Assembly: GCA_963575745.1 (NCBI GenBank) | Contig: CAUYUJ010014323.1 | Coordinates: 272,393-334,392 of the forward strand | Length of the DNA: 62,000 nt | Direction of reading: 5' to 3' | From: Prorocentrum cordatum | Taxonomy: Eukaryota; Sar; Dinophyceae; Prorocentrales; Prorocentraceae | Shown: one piece after another, positions 40,975 through 52,861 of the stretch | How positions within the stretch are numbered: position 1 is the stretch's first letter | Layout of the letters: each line of letters starts with the position of its first letter | Made by a program: the position numbers and the translations under genes | The notes under the pieces: model-generated | Database searches by the model: none | Seen by the model: only the letters and a program-made list of their open reading frames with translations | What the model was told of the DNA's origin: nothing

Positions 40975-41285
40975 GGTTTCAGTTCTAACAGCGCGAACTC
41001 TAACAGCCCATGTTAGAATTCGATTGAGCTCTACCGGCCCATGTTACGACCCTTTCTGAGCTACAACAGCCCATGCTAGAAATCGATTTAAGCTCTAACA
41101 GCCCATTCTAGAACCCGATTGAGTTCTAGCAGTCCATGTTAGAATTCGACTTGAGTTCTTACAGCCCATGTTAGAACTCGGTTGAATTCTTTCAGCCCAT
41201 GTTAGAACTCGGATTGAGTTCTAACAGCCCATGTTAGAACTAACATTGAGTTCTAACAGCCCATGCTAGAATTCGATTTGAATAC
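40975..41285. repeat. Palindromic ~32-bp minisatellite, about nine units
   Basis: The unit is close to TTCTAACAGCCCATGTTAGAA followed by CTCGATTGAG, repeated every 29-36 bp. The best copies have 9-bp arms GTTCTAACA and TGTTAGAAC around GCCCA. No unique spacers separate the units, and no coding frame is consistent. Confidence 0.85.
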
Positions 41286-41392
41286 TATTGCTGCCCCGGT
41301 TCTGGCAGCCCTGTTCGCGCCTCGAAGGGCCTCGGGGTCTGGCGCTCGAGCTCCAGCTTGCCGTGGGGGGGGGCGGCGTCGCAGGGCCCCAC

Positions 41393-41930
41393 TCACCAAG
41401 CTCCCGTTATGTCAACGGCTCTTTCTCGAAGCATCTGCGCAACTGGATCGCCCCTGGCAAGAATATGTCTGCTGGCTTGAGGTCGCTGTGACCACGGCCT
41501 CTGTCGTGGATGCTGTGCAGCCCGTCGAGAATGCCGTTGCAGCAGTGGCGCATGCCGCCCTGTGTGAATGTAGATGTTTGAAAAAGTTGGCGCGCGTCGA
41601 TCTCGTGAAGGTCGAACGCGAGACGGCTGTTGACCGACCAAATCCAGCTCTTCTGCAGCGACTGTTGCGACTGTTGCAGTCCTCTCTCTCGATGGCCCTT
41701 CAACTGCCTGAATGGGCCCATGTCGACTAGCCGAACGATGTTCGGGCGCAGGCGCAGAGCAACGCGTCGCCTGACCTCGTCATCAGCCGCGCTCTAGGCA
41801 TCAGTATTGCACCCCTGAATCCGACTGGCCTCCTGGCAGTCCCGCGGCATCTTGATGGCGCGGCCTCGCTCGTCGTCTGTTCCCCGCGGAGAGCCCCCCG
41901 TGTCAAGATATACCTTGCCATGGGTTTCCC
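41393..41930 (-). pseudogene. Protein kinase domain fragment
   Basis: One minus frame carries HGKVYL (end of the glycine loop, about 41910), RAIKMPRD (the AIK lysine, about 41855), a TAG at 41794-41796, then without frame change RLRPNIVRLVDM (subdomain IV/V, about 41735). Further on come LHSIHDRG and HSDLKPADIFL (catalytic loop, normally HRDLKPxN; here Ser and Asp replace Arg and Asn, about 41480). The frame ends at a TAA near 41408, before any DFG motif. A GTGAGT donor-like word follows at about 41385 in another frame. It is a Ser/Thr-kinase-like gene that is truncated and probably dead; an intron-containing gene cannot be excluded. Confidence 0.6.
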
Positions 41931-42029
41931 GTCCGAGCTCCGCTGTCCAGTCCGCGGTGCAAGCGCGCTGCAGGTCCTCGCACTCGGTCGCGCCCCTCGC
42001 GCCGCGCGCAACATTGGCCGCTTCGAGCT

Positions 42030-43550
42030 TCAGCGAAAGCAGATTGGCACCCTGCCAGCCTCAGCTGTTGCAGCGCTCGAGGCGATCGCCCACGCGCCAG
42101 ACGCCCCGCGCGCGGGGCGTCGGGCGGCGCTGGCCGACGATGGCGCGGCAGATGGCGCCGGCGAAGCTGGCCCCCGCCGGGGGTCGGACCTTCGGCGGCG
42201 GAATGCGCCTCCGACGTGGCCTCCCGGCTTCCTTCCAAAGCTGTCGCAGCCCCCTGAGCTGTTGCAGCCTGAGCCGCTGCAGCCCCCCGAGCAGTTGCAG
42301 CCTCCTGCTCGCGCCCCTGCGCCCCCGCAGGCTCGGCCACGGGCCACTTCCAGCGGTCGCCCAGCGCAATCTTCGACGTCCGAACGCAGGTATCTGCTGA
42401 GACTGCATGGGGCCACGTAGTTTCTTTTTTGTTTTTCGCAACCTTCTCCAGCGCCAATATTTTGCCCTGGCCCCCCTGGCACTCTGGCCTTGGCGTCGGC
42501 GGCGGCCTCTCTCAAGCTCTTCGTGATTTAATTATTCCCCTTGCCGTCGCCTGAGAAGTAAAAACCCACTTGGGGCACTTGACTTCGCTGCGCTCGTGAC
42601 CGAGGCCCTTGGGTGGCATCGCCGCCGAGGCCCGCTGAGGCCAGGCGCCCCGAAGCGTCCCCGCGGCTGTTGCAGCGATCTTGAACCGAGACAACTGCGG
42701 GCGCCCCCCCGTCTTCCTCCCCGTGCGCGCGCCCCTCTGGTTGCCGGGCCCCCCGCCCCCTCTCCCTCGCCCATCCCCTCTCCCACCCGTGCCTTAGCCT
42801 TCCCCCCTGCGCCCCCCCTGGCCCGCCCCGTGGCTGCGCCGTAAGAACGCGGGGGCCTCGGGGGCCCCGGCGACGCATTTCTACGGAGCAAAACTGCAGG
42901 ACGCAATGCAAGACTGACGAATGCAAGGGTGCCTTTGGAAAATTGATCACCCTTGCTCTGCTCGCCGAGGGCGTCCTGCCCCGAACCCCCCAAGCGCGCG
43001 ACTTGAAGGATGGCGGGGGGTTCTTTTCCTGAGCCAGCAGCGTCGTGGAGCGCAACCCCTGCGCGCGAGAATCGAGAAAAGCGCCTCGCTGCCAGCGTTG
43101 CCCAGCAAGGGCAGCCCGCGCCAAAGCTTGGCGGCCGCTCCCGCTGCGCCGCGGGGGCGGCGCCGCCGGCGCGCGGATCTGTTGCAGAGCTGCTCGCGGC
43201 CCCCGCCGGGGGCCCCCCATGCCCCGGCGCGCTCGCTGCAAGCCCGCGCCTCGCCGCGGCCATCGCCGCCGCGGAGCGCCGCGCGGTCGTCGCCGACGTC
43301 GAAACGCGGGGCAGCTGTGCCAGCGGGGGCGGGCCCCCTCGGAGCCATTGCAGCCTGCGCCCGAGCCCTCGCCGTCTTCTGCCTCTTCTGCTTCGGCGCG
43401 CCCCCGCCGGCGGCGGGGCCGCCGGCGGCGGGGTCGGAGACCGAGTCCGAGGACGAGGAGTCATCGGCCTTCCTCTTCTTCTTCGTCTTCTTCTTGCTTG
43501 GGCAAAGCGCTTGCTCGTAGGATCCAAGAAGTGGGCCTCTCCAGCGCGAG
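42030..43550 (-). pseudogene. Lys/Ser-rich coding remnant of unknown function
   Basis: At the 5' side (about 43400-43510) a minus frame reads KKKTKKKRKADDSSSSDSVS and later KQKRQKTARARAQAAMAPRG, which look like nuclear-localisation and acidic/Ser segments. About 42540-42630 reads MPPKGLGHERSEVKCPKWVF and TSQATARGIIKS. After a one-base shift it continues SLREAAADAKARVPGG, then KVAKNKKETTWPHAVSADTC and ALGDRWKWPVAEPAGAQGRE. An Ala/Gln-rich repeat follows. G/C-rich Ala/Gly/Arg stretches lie between these islands. The order suggests one gene with several frameshifts or introns, ending near the kinase fragment on the same strand. Family not recognised. Confidence 0.4.
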
Positions 43551-44740
43551 CCCAGGGCCTCTGCTAGAGCACCCCCCGCGAAGGGCCTCTGCTAGAGCCT
43601 GGGATCTACTAAGGGGACCTCTACTAAAGCCCAGGACCCACTATGGGCCTCGGGCCCCCACTTGGGCCTGGGACCTCTACTGCAGCCGAAGTGGGCGCAG
43701 GCAACCTTGCTGCGCGCGAAGTTGTAGGGAGCCAGAAAAGCTACAGAGTAAAAGAAAGGAGGAGGAGGGCGACGAGGAGGCCCTCCTTCTCCCCCCCCCC
43801 CCCCCCCAGAGCTCCGAGACCCCGGCCCCCCGGGGCCGCCGCCCCAGGGGCTCCCTCAGGCGGCCCCGGAGGGCCCTTAGAAGGCCCCGCGGGCCCCCCC
43901 ATAATCTTCTTTGGCTCACTTTGCAAGCGATCTGGACGACGTCCCATACACCGCCAACATCCCCTGAAACTGCATTGGCTAGATCTGCCGCCACCGCTGC
44001 ACCATCTCCCCCGAGCCCAGGGCGAACGTCGGCGTCGCTGGCGCCAGACCCGAGGTCCACGGCCGCGCCTAGGTCCAGCGCAAACGCGAGGCGGCCCATC
44101 AATCCCCGGTCGGGCACGCGCGCCCAGACGCAGTTCGCGAGGCGGAGACAGAGCCGACATTTCGCGACGCCCCGGCCCCCCTCAGGGCAAGGCGCAGCGC
44201 GACGCCGGCCAGATCTCCACCCGGATAGGCTCGGGAAGGACGCGCGCGCAACGGCCTTCTGGCCCGCGATCTCCTCGCACCAGTGGACGCGCGCCGCGGG
44301 GCCGACGCCGTGACTGCACACCGGCAGCCCAGTGGTCGACCGCATCGAATACCTGTGCCCAGCGACTCCGAGGGAATATGGGAAGCAGCGGGCCGCAGAG
44401 CGCGCAAACAGAGCGGCCCGATAACTTTTCCACGCAATGACTCGGACTCCGACAACAGCCTGGCCGACGAAAATCCTGGACCGCATCTCGCCGCTTGGTG
44501 CCGCCGTTGGCCGTGCTCGAAATAATGCGTCACCGAGCTCGCTGGCGCCCGGTCGGGCTCGAGCGGGCGCCGAGAAGCAAATCGTAATATTGATTCTGGT
44601 ACTGGTCCGCACTCGGCCCTGGTCCGATGCTCTGCGGGCCCCAGTGGCAATCCAACTGAAACCCATCCAGTTGCATCATATGCCAACGAAATCAACAAAA
44701 CAGATTGGCCCGCGCATGCTTAGTGCCCATCTGATAATAC
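43551..44740. other. No firm gene; short repeats and a weak coding island
   Basis: Short related words such as GGGCCTCTGCTAGAGC and GGGACCTCTACT recur at 43560-43680. A minus-strand island at about 43925-44110 (LMGRLAFALDLGAAVDLGSG, GAAVAADLANAVSGDVGGVW) could be coding but is isolated. Confidence 0.35.
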
Positions 44741-44746
44741 AGTAAC

Positions 44747-45880
44747 TCAAGGCTTGAGCGACATAGATGGCTTCTTAAAACAATGGGCAAAACGATGGGC
44801 GAGACACGTCAGATGACACGTGCCCGCTGGCTGGGCCCTATTGCGGCAGACTAGAAATCTCTCTGCGAGATCCAGCGCTGCATCGCCGTCGGTCACCGAT
44901 CGCCTCTGAACCCGATGGAAGAGCAACCTGGCTGGGAATACGTTTGACACGCGGTCGAAGAGCGACGAATAGTTCTCTGACCTGCACCTGTCAAGGGTGA
45001 GCAACGGCTGCAACAGTTCGAACGAGACAAGCAGCGCCGTTGACTCCGATTCGGAAGGGAAAAGGGCGCCGCATACCAACTCTGCCAGGTAACCCTTGCT
45101 GTGCGCGACGTACTCCACGTTCACTGTCCTAGCAGGGCGCTGGGGTTGGACGACCACTTCCAAGCCCGCGCCATCGTCGATGACTGCAGCGCGGGCGTCG
45201 TCGCATCCTGTCATCGTCGATCTGCCTCGGGCACCCGTGCAAACCCTAACTTTAGCGAGCTGCGTCTCATCGCCGCGATGCCGCTCGAAGAACACAGATG
45301 GCTCATACCCAATGGACGCAGCGTTACTCAGGAGCTGCTCGACCAGCGCGTTGGCTCGGTACCTCTGGGACAGGAACAAACCACACGACAACGTTAATTT
45401 CGTAGTCGACATGTTTCTGCATGAAACTCCAGCCCGCCGAGCATCGCGCGCCAACGTGCTCGCAATCAGTGGCTTCGTGGAACCAAACGACTCGGCCACT
45501 AGGGATGCAACGCCCTCAGCGCAATCGACGCGTGCCCTGCAGTTATCGTCGTCCCGAAGAAACTCCTGCAGCCGACCGACGTGGATGACCGCCTCGGCGA
45601 CGCTGCCCAGCGATCGAGACTCTGCCAGGGGCGCCGCTGCACGCAGGGGGCGGGCCTGGGCGAGGGCCTCGCCATCGCTGGCGCTGCCGCCTGCGTCGGC
45701 AGCTGCCGCCGACCACTCCTCCGACGCCCCTGCAGCACCGGCAGCGGCCGCCGACCACTCCTCCGACGCAGCTGCTGCCTCCGCGGCGGCCGCGGCGGCA
45801 TCGACGTCGGCGACAGCCTGCCCCCACTCGCCCATGGAGGCGACTGGCTGCAGCCGAGCGCCCGCCGAGGTCGATGGCAT
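44747..45880 (-). CDS. Open DinoSL-headed retrogene, 377 codons, function unknown
   Basis: The ATG at 45880 lies 12 nt after a leader relic (45893-45913) and the frame is open to 44747. The N-terminus contains an Ala-rich imperfect repeat with EEWSAAAA units. After residue 90 the composition is ordinary: LGSVAEAVIHVGRLQEFLRD, DCAEGVASLVAESFGSTKPL, RANALVEQLLSNAASIGYEP and YLAELVCGALFPSESESTAL. A Cys/His-containing tail (GTCHLTCLAHRFAHCF) ends the protein. No introns and a 5' leader relic indicate a processed copy; the uninterrupted frame suggests it is recent or still selected. I do not recognise the family. The sequence does not show whether a promoter is present. Confidence 0.65.
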   Translation of the reverse strand: MPSTSAGARLQPVASMGEWGQAVADVDAAAAAAEAAAASEEWSAAAAGAAGASEEWSAAAADAGGSASDGEALAQARPLRAAAPLAESRSLGSVAEAVIHVGRLQEFLRDDDNCRARVDCAEGVASLVAESFGSTKPLIASTLARDARRAGVSCRNMSTTKLTLSCGLFLSQRYRANALVEQLLSNAASIGYEPSVFFERHRGDETQLAKVRVCTGARGRSTMTGCDDARAAVIDDGAGLEVVVQPQRPARTVNVEYVAHSKGYLAELVCGALFPSESESTALLVSFELLQPLLTLDRCRSENYSSLFDRVSNVFPARLLFHRVQRRSVTDGDAALDLAERFLVCRNRAQPAGTCHLTCLAHRFAHCFKKPSMSLKP

Positions 45881-45892
45881 AGTGGAACCACG

Positions 45893-45913
45893 ACTGAGCC
45901 AACACGGTTACGG
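45893..45913 (-). other. Diverged DinoSL relic upstream of the retrogene
   Basis: The minus strand reads CCGTAACCGTGTTGG then CTCAGT, matching 16 of 21 leader positions. Its position 12 nt before an ATG supports the call more than its identity does. Confidence 0.6.
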
Positions 45914-47280
45914 ACACGACGAATGAATCTGAGGAGACGGCGCTTGTATGCGGAAGCGGCGGTGGGGAACGCGTCGGTGCATCTGGCCGACGGGTGCAAT
46001 GTACGTAGGTCGGCATCTTATGGTATGACGCCTAAAGCGTGGGAAAGAGGGCCCGAACGGAGCTGCCAGCCCAGGAACCCCCCATCCGATCGCTCTCAGA
46101 GTTCCCCACGACCGCGCTCAAACAGACCCAAGCGCACGCACAAACAGACAAGCGCCCAGGCGGCGTGCTCACTCCCAGGCACCCGCACTCATGATTCACC
46201 GCGGCGTAGCAGGCAAAGCGTGAATGATAGCACGATGAAAAAGGTCGGGAAGAATAATACCAAGGAAGAATAACGGGATAATGCGGGAAACAACCGCGGG
46301 ATTGAATGGTGGGCACGGGCAGGAGGCGGCAGAACCATCGGAAAACGGATCTGGCCATACATCGCATGTCTTCGGGGGCCCACCTATGTGTTTCCCACGG
46401 GGCCCGAGAGGTGAACGTTAGCATCGCTGTGCTTCTGGGTGGTACATCGGTTATCGTTTCGGGTTTCCTGGGCTCCTGGTGGTGGAGGTTGTCGGGGCCC
46501 CATCGAGCGCAGTTTGGGCGTGGGTTCAGCCGCCCGTTCCACCCTTCCTCAGTATCTTTCTCGCATCCCTTCCCCGTCTCTCACCCCTCCCCCCCTTCTC
46601 AATCGGCCCGTTGGGCACTTTGCGGGCAATGGTGTAATATGTGGTGGAATGTCTTTCAATAGTGTGACTAAACTCCACAACCCGTCCCACGACAGGCTCA
46701 CAGGCCTGAAACACATGGGCTTGAAGGCTCGGGCCCCATGGTGTCTCGTGCAAATCGACCAACCAAAAAACAAAGCTAAGACCACATAGGGCACGCAATG
46801 CGACGGTCCAACCCCCCAGAGGTAGCGGACGTCACAGAGACACCGCGACGGCGGAGGGATTGCAGAAGGGGGGGGCAAGATTTAATGGTAAAGGGGAGAA
46901 GGAAGTGGAGGATGAGTATTCGTTCTCGCTCTTCCATTCCAAATCCTCTTCCTGCATGTCCTACGCTTCCTCCCCCCTGCAGATTGCCCTCTTCACCCCC
47001 CCCCCCTCCGCACCTGGTTCCTTGCCCTCCTCCCCCATGTCATCCTCCTCCCCCGTTCCTGCCCCATCCTCCTCGACATTTGTTCGTCCTCCGCACTATG
47101 CTTCCTTTCTGTAGAACCCCGCGGGGCCCAACGGCGCGAGGCGGGCTCGAGACCAAACCGAACAACTCCGTTGCAAAAATTTAGACGCATTGCGCGGCTT
47201 CGCGCCGCAATTGCAGCTGCCGTCGGGATTTCGGGCCGCGTTGGGGCTCGGCGGCTACGCGGCGTGCTGGTGGGCATTTG
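45914..47280. other. No gene recognised
   Basis: Mixed composition with C/T-rich parts near 46530-46600 and 46970-47100. No ORF has a motif. Confidence 0.45.
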
Positions 47281-47284
47281 CCAG

Positions 47285-47555
47285 GAGGGCGACCACACGG
47301 GGCGACCACGCAGAAGCGTGGCAGTCGGGAGGGCGACCACATAGGGCAACCATTCAAGATGCTAGTTGCAATTCGGGCAACCATCTGGGCGACCACATGA
47401 GTTACTAACTCAATTTCATGTGTTCTTGGGCGACCATTTGGGCGACCACATGGGTGACCTTATTGGTTCTTGGCGATCACATGCCTTACCATCCCAAATT
47501 GGGGCGACCACATAGGCGATCACACGAGCGACCATATGGGTTACCACTTTGGCCC
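47285..47555. repeat. ~12-bp minisatellite GGGCGACCACAT
   Basis: Words GGGCGACCACA, GGGCAACCAT and GGCGATCACA recur along about 270 bp with variable AT-rich gaps. Confidence 0.7.
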
Positions 47556-47694
47556 CCCCCCCAAGGCTGTAAGGGACACGCGTGTCACAACCTCAGAAGG
47601 ACAAAGCGGAGGAAGAGAAAAAAGAGAAGGAGGAGGAGGGCGATGACGACGTTGAGGGGGGGAGTGATGGAGACATGCCTCGCGACAGAGGCCC

Positions 47695-47883
47695 TCAGGC
47701 GACGGAAGACTTGAGCATAAGGCGGCAAGTTGGGGTGCGGCTGCGGCCGATGTACGGCGGCGCTCGGACCTCCACCACACGGATGAGGCAGAGTTTCTTG
47801 CCGGCGCCCAGGCGGCGAGCCTGGTCGGCACGGAGCATGTTGAGGCGAATGATGGCCTCCCAGAAACGGCGGGGGCAGATCAT
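47695..47883 (-). pseudogene. Possible coding remnant, 62 codons
   Basis: The minus frame reads RRFWEAIIRLNMLRADQARR, LGAGKKLCLIRVVEVRAPPY and IGRSRTPTCRLML before a TGA. Composition is protein-like and codons end mostly in C or G. No leader relic, neighbours or family were recognised, and the opposite strand is also open. Confidence 0.3.
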
Positions 47884-47929
47884 TGGCGGCGAATCCAGGG
47901 GGGGGAAGCGAGAGGGGGCAGGCCTTTTC

Positions 47930-48065
47930 AGAAGGCGCGAGTGCGTCTGAGAAGCCCTCGCGCTTTCTGAAAAGTCTTCTGAGCCCTCTCCGAAAGCACT
48001 GAAAAGCTCTCATAAGGCGCGAGTGCTTCTGAGAAGCCCCGCCGCCTTCTGAGAAAGCCTGCTTC
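47930..48065. repeat. Short inverted and direct repeats around CTTCTGAGAAG
   Basis: CTTCTGAGAAGCCC, TCTGAGAAGCCCTC and GGCGCGAGTGC.TCTGAGAAG recur. TTCTGAGAA is itself palindromic. Confidence 0.5.
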
Positions 48066-49364
48066 CTATCAGTTCCCCCCGATGCTCGCCGCATAGACAT
48101 GCCCCAGGATGGCGGCAGCGGCGGGAGCAGATACGAAGCGGGCGAGGGTGGAGCGAGGCGGGCGGGTGCAGATAAGAATCGGCCGCAAGACGCTAGCGGG
48201 CAAGAGCGGCGTGATCAGAAATGCCTCAGGATGGCGGCAGCAGCAGCGGCGGCGGCAACGGCCGACGCAAGATGAATGTTAGCCAAGAGGGGCAGGCACT
48301 CACAATCCTCATCCTCCTCGCAGAGATGGGACCCCTGTGCAGCGATCTCGTCGCTGCATGGTCATCTGTCACTCTTCGAGTGCATGGTGCTCCTATCAGA
48401 GCTGCGAGGCAGAGGGCTTAAACGCAATATATCGTTGACCCCCCTTTCCCAGGTTCACGAACACGCATTCTAACCAATGGGCTATGAGCCGAAGGGGCGA
48501 GAGCGAGCGAACGAGCAGAGATGGGAGGCCTTGTTAAAGGGTGCGGCCAGGACGCCGCACGCGACTCCCACCTGCGTCGCCTGCAGAAGCAGCACGCCCG
48601 ACCACACGACCTTGGCTGTGCACGAGCGGAGAAGTGTTCATGCGGTACATACAGATGCGAGGATAGGCGAGGAGGGGTAGAACCGTAAAGCAGGTGCAGG
48701 GGTAGAAAGGGGTACGGGACGGGCACTGGCACGTGTCCACCTCGGGCGTGAATACACGCATTGGTTGCACGTGTGCGTGCAAATGGTGGGAGGGGCGGCA
48801 CGGATGTATAATTTGAGGCGTATGGGGCAGGAGTTACGCAGTGCAGGTAGGAGCGAAACGAGATGAGTAGCTAGCTCGGGGTGTGCGATCCTGGGGGAAC
48901 CAGATGAGGAGCAAACTAAGGGAATAAGCGGGAGCTGTCCATTCCAGTGCCCGAGAATACGCACCTCACAACAACTGTTTTCGGATATTCACAAAAACAA
49001 GCTACAACAACAAAGAGCGGTCGGAAGGCGTGTCCCGATGTGTACGCACACCGTAAAATGGAGCACCATTGGCCCACACGACCACCGCGCTGGAGCTGAT
49101 GGAGCTGTGGGCTGAGCCTGGCCTTCGCGCTGTGGGGAAGGACAGACAGGCGCGGCACAGCTGTCATACGAGCTCCGCTGCAGCCGGTGTGTCTCGTTTG
49201 CTTCGCTATGTGTCGTTTCCCTTCACTCCGTGCGTTGTCATATTCTTACTTGCGGGCCTGGGTAATCGAGCGACAGCAGTGCCCAGTGTGTCAGACTCTG
49301 CTGACCAGTGCAATAGCAGGGGGCGCTATTTTACACCTCGCTTGTTTGGGGTGAGCACCCGTGT
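48066..49364. other. No gene recognised
   Basis: CAGGATGGCGGCAGC occurs twice (about 48106 and 48226). Otherwise mixed sequence with no supported ORF. Confidence 0.45.
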
Positions 49365-50098
49365 TCGCTTCGTCCCCCCCCCGCTCGCTTCCCCCCTCCC
49401 ATGGCGGCAGCGCCCTGCACAGCGCGGCTTCGGCCCGGTGCTGGGCACTGCACCTTGCCGCCTCGGCGGCCCCGCTTGCCTTGGGCAGCGCGGCTCAGGC
49501 CCGGCCCTCGGCCATGCTGTCGTCAGCGCATCGTGTGTGGCACCCGCCCGTTTTCACGCGGTGACTGTGCAAGTTAGGTTTCCTCCCTGCACACCACCGA
49601 CATCCAGTCGGACACGGACGGTCCTGTCTCTGGCCGCACCTCTTGCTGGCTGCTCCCTGGACGTGGATTGGACTACCACCCCCGGCCGTTTCCGACCACC
49701 CGGTGGCACAACGCTGCACATCGCCTTCGTGGTCCTCCTCTTCGCCTGGGCCCCTCCTCACCATCCGGTGGCACAACGTTGCTCATCGACTTCATGGTGG
49801 ACTTCTCCCCCCCTGGACGTCGACCTGGTCGCGTTCATCCTCACGCAGCACTTGAGGATGGTGTTTACGATGCGCCGTTGACGGCAACACCACACCGCTC
49901 ACCCTCCGGATCTTCGCCTCCGGCTCCGGTCCAAGGCGTTACTTCTCCTGTGCAAGCTCGTCGGCACCGCCTGCACCCCGGCCCGCCCTCCGGCCGCCTG
50001 AGGCCCCGCCCGTCTGTGCTCTGTCTCCCCAATTAGAGCTTTGCGTAGCCCGCATAGCTTTTAACCGGAAGAGGCTCGCTCTCGACCCGCAGACCAAA
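49365..50098. repeat. ~0.7-kb direct repeat, copy 1
   Basis: It aligns with 53470-54158 over its length. Shared words include CTCCCATGGCGGCAGCGCCC, GTGGATTGGACTACCACC, GCGATGCGCC-like and TGCGTAGCCCGC. An internal piece (GGTGGCACAACG) is duplicated only in this copy. The two copies have no common long reading frame, so I treat it as non-coding. Confidence 0.85.
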
Positions 50099-50139
50099 AT
50101 TACCCCAGTGCGACCCGACCTAGAAGTTGGAGCCCCTAG

Positions 50140-50640
50140 GAAAGCAGCAATAGTTGATATGCGATGCTATGTTAAATTATTCCATGCTATGCTGCGCTAT
50201 GATATGTTACGCTATGATATGACATGATATAATATGATGAGTTATGTTATGGTATGATATGGTATGATATGACATGATATGTAATGCTATGTTATGATGT
50301 GCTATGCTATGTTATGATAATATATGATATGTCATGCTGCGCTGTGCTATGAGATGCTAAGCTATGCTCTGCAATGCTATGCTATGCTATGTTGCGCTGT
50401 GCTATGCTGTGCTGTGCTGTGCTGCGCTATGCTATGTTGTGCTATGCTAGGCTGCGCTATGCTATGCTATGTAGGGCTATGATATGAAATACTGTGCTGC
50501 AGTATGCGATGCTGCGCTATGTTATGCTGTACCCGGCTATGCTAAAACTCAGCGAAGCTAAGATGAATGTAAGCTAAGCTGATATAAGTCTGAGCTAAGA
50601 TGAAGCTAAGCTAAGCTAAGATGAAACAAGTGGCACGTGT
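50140..50640. repeat. Degenerate pentamer minisatellite (ATGCT/ATGAT then AAGCT)
   Basis: TATGCTATGCTATG and TATGATATG words dominate 50155-50560, turning into AAGCTAAGCTAAGATG at 50550-50635. AAGCTAAG-like words reappear at 52932-52975, beyond the G-rich arrays. Confidence 0.8.
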
Positions 50641-50649
50641 GCCATGGCT

Positions 50650-51664
50650 CTTGCACAAAAAGGAAGGGGGAGGAGGAGGAGGACGAGGAGGAGGAGGAGG
50701 TGGAGGAGGAAAGGGGAAGAGGGGGCAAGGCATCGCCCTCTGGGCCCAGCAACGGGGCCCAAGTCCCAGGTGGGGAGGGGGGGGGAGGCGGCGTGCGTCG
50801 CGACGCGGAATAAAGCGCTCGGAGCGGAGGGAACACGGGGCGGAGGTCCCATTGGGGCGCTGGAGGCGCGGATAGGAGGGGGGTGTGTGTGCCGCGACGC
50901 GGAATAAATTGTCGGGGCGGAGGGGGGGGGCACTGGGCGGGGCTTGGGGCAGAGGGCCACTGGGCGGGGGTCCAACTGGGGCGCTGGGGAAAAGGGGGGG
51001 AAGGGGGGGAGGTGCGGCGTGCGTCGGGGCGGAGCCCCCGCTGGGGCGCTGGGGACGCGGGGAGGGAGGTGGGGGAGGTGGTGTGCGGCGCGACGCGGAA
51101 TGAAGCGTTAGTGGCGGAAGGGGCAATGGGCGGGGCCCCGCTGGGGCGCTGGGGACGCGGGGGGGCTCGGGGCAGAGAACCACGGCGCGGGGGTCCCACT
51201 CTGGCGCTGGGGACGCGGAGGGGGGGGAGGGTGCGACGCGTAATAGAGCGTTCGTGTCGGAGGGGGCAGTGGGCGGGGGCCCCGCTGTGGCGCTGGGGAC
51301 GCAGGGGGGCTTGGGGCAGAGAGCCACGGCGCGGGGGTCCCACGCTGGCGCTGGGGACGCGGGGGGGGGGCGGGGTGCGACGCGGGATAAAGCGTTCGTG
51401 GCGGCGGGGGCAGTGGGCGGAGCCCCCGCTGGGGCGCTGGGGGCGCGGTGGGCTCGGGGTAGAGAGCCACGGCGCGGGGGCCCCACACTGGCGCTGGGGA
51501 CGCGGAGGGGGGGGGAGGGGCGACGCGGGATGAAGCGTCCGTGGCGGAGGGGGCAGCGGGCGGGGCCACCGCTGGGGCGCTGGGGACGCGGTGGGGGCTT
51601 GGGGCAGAGAGCCACGGCGCGGGGGTCCCACTCTGGCGCTGAGGGCGCGGGGGGGGGGGGTCGA
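50650..51664. repeat. G-rich tandem array with ~143-bp units
   Basis: A short GGA repeat (50665-50720) precedes units marked by GCGACGCGGAATAAAGCG. Marks lie near 50803, 50897, 51093, 51236, 51380, 51523 and 51664; the last five intervals are 141-144 bp. Units also carry GCGCTGGGGACGCGG and GGGGCAGAGAGCCACGGCGC. The core is related to that of the next array and of 6.3-7.6 kb. Confidence 0.8.
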
Positions 51665-52786
51665 CGCGAAATAAAATGGTCGGAGCTCTAGACACCCTGT
51701 GCAAGAGAATCAAGTGGTCGGGGCGGAGGGGGCACTGGGCGGGCGCCGGAGCCGCGGGGGGGCGCTGAGACGGCGCGGGGGAGGGGGCGGAGCGGGGAGG
51801 GGTGCGGTGCCGAAATAAAGTGGTCGAGGCGGAGGGGGCACTGGGCGGGCGCTGGAGCCGCGGGGGCGCTGAGACGGCGCGGGGGAGGGGGCGGAGCGGG
51901 GGGGGGGTGCGGTGCCGAAATAAAGTGGTCGGGGCGGAGGGGGCACTGGGCGGGCGCTGGAGCCGCGGGGGGGCGCTGAGACGGCGCGGGGGAGGGGGCG
52001 GAGCGGGGGGGGGTGCGGTGCCGAAATAAAGTGGTCGGGGCGGAGGGGGCACTGGGCGGGCGCTGGAGCCGCGGGGGGGCGCTGAGACGGCGCGGGGGAG
52101 GGGGCGGAGCGGGGGGGGGGGTGCGGTGCCGAAATAAAGTGGTCGAGGCGGAGGGGGCGCTGGGCGGGCGCTGGAGCCGCGGGGGGGCGCTGAGACGGCG
52201 CGGGGGAGGGGGCGGAGCGGGGGGGGGTGCGGTGCCGAAATAAAGCGGAGGCGGGCGCTGCGGCTGCCGAAATAAAGTGGTCGGGCGGAGGGGGCACTGG
52301 GCGGGCGCTGGAGCCGCGCGGGGGCGCTGAGACGGCGCGGGGGAGGGGGCGGAGCGGGGAGGGGGGGTGCGGTGCCGAAATAAAGTGGTCGTGGCGGAGG
52401 GGGCACTGGGCGGGCGCTGGAGCCGCGCGGGGGCGCTGAGACGGCGCGGGGGAGGGGGCGGAGCGGGGAGGGGGGGTGCGGTGCCGAAATAAAGTGGTCG
52501 GGGCGGAGGAGGCACTGGGCGGGCGCTGGAGCCGCGGGGGGGCGCTGAGACGGCGCGGGGGAGGGGGCGGAGCGGGGGGGGGTGCGGTGCCGAAATAAAG
52601 TGGTCGAGGCGGAGGGGGCACTGGGCGGGCGCTGGAGCCGGGGGGGGCGCTGAGACGGCGCGGGGGAGGGGGCGGAGCGGGGGGGGGGTGCGGTGCCGAA
52701 ATAAAGTGGTCGGGGCGGAGGGGGCACTGGGCGGGCGCTGGAGCCGCGGGAGGGCGCTGAGACGGAGGGGGCGCATGATGATGATG

Positions 52787-52861
<75 letters not shown>

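Noticed and set aside
40975-41285. CRISPR array
   Set aside because: Repeats of about 32 bp with palindromic arms are CRISPR-like, but units follow each other without unique spacers, and the surroundings are eukaryotic.
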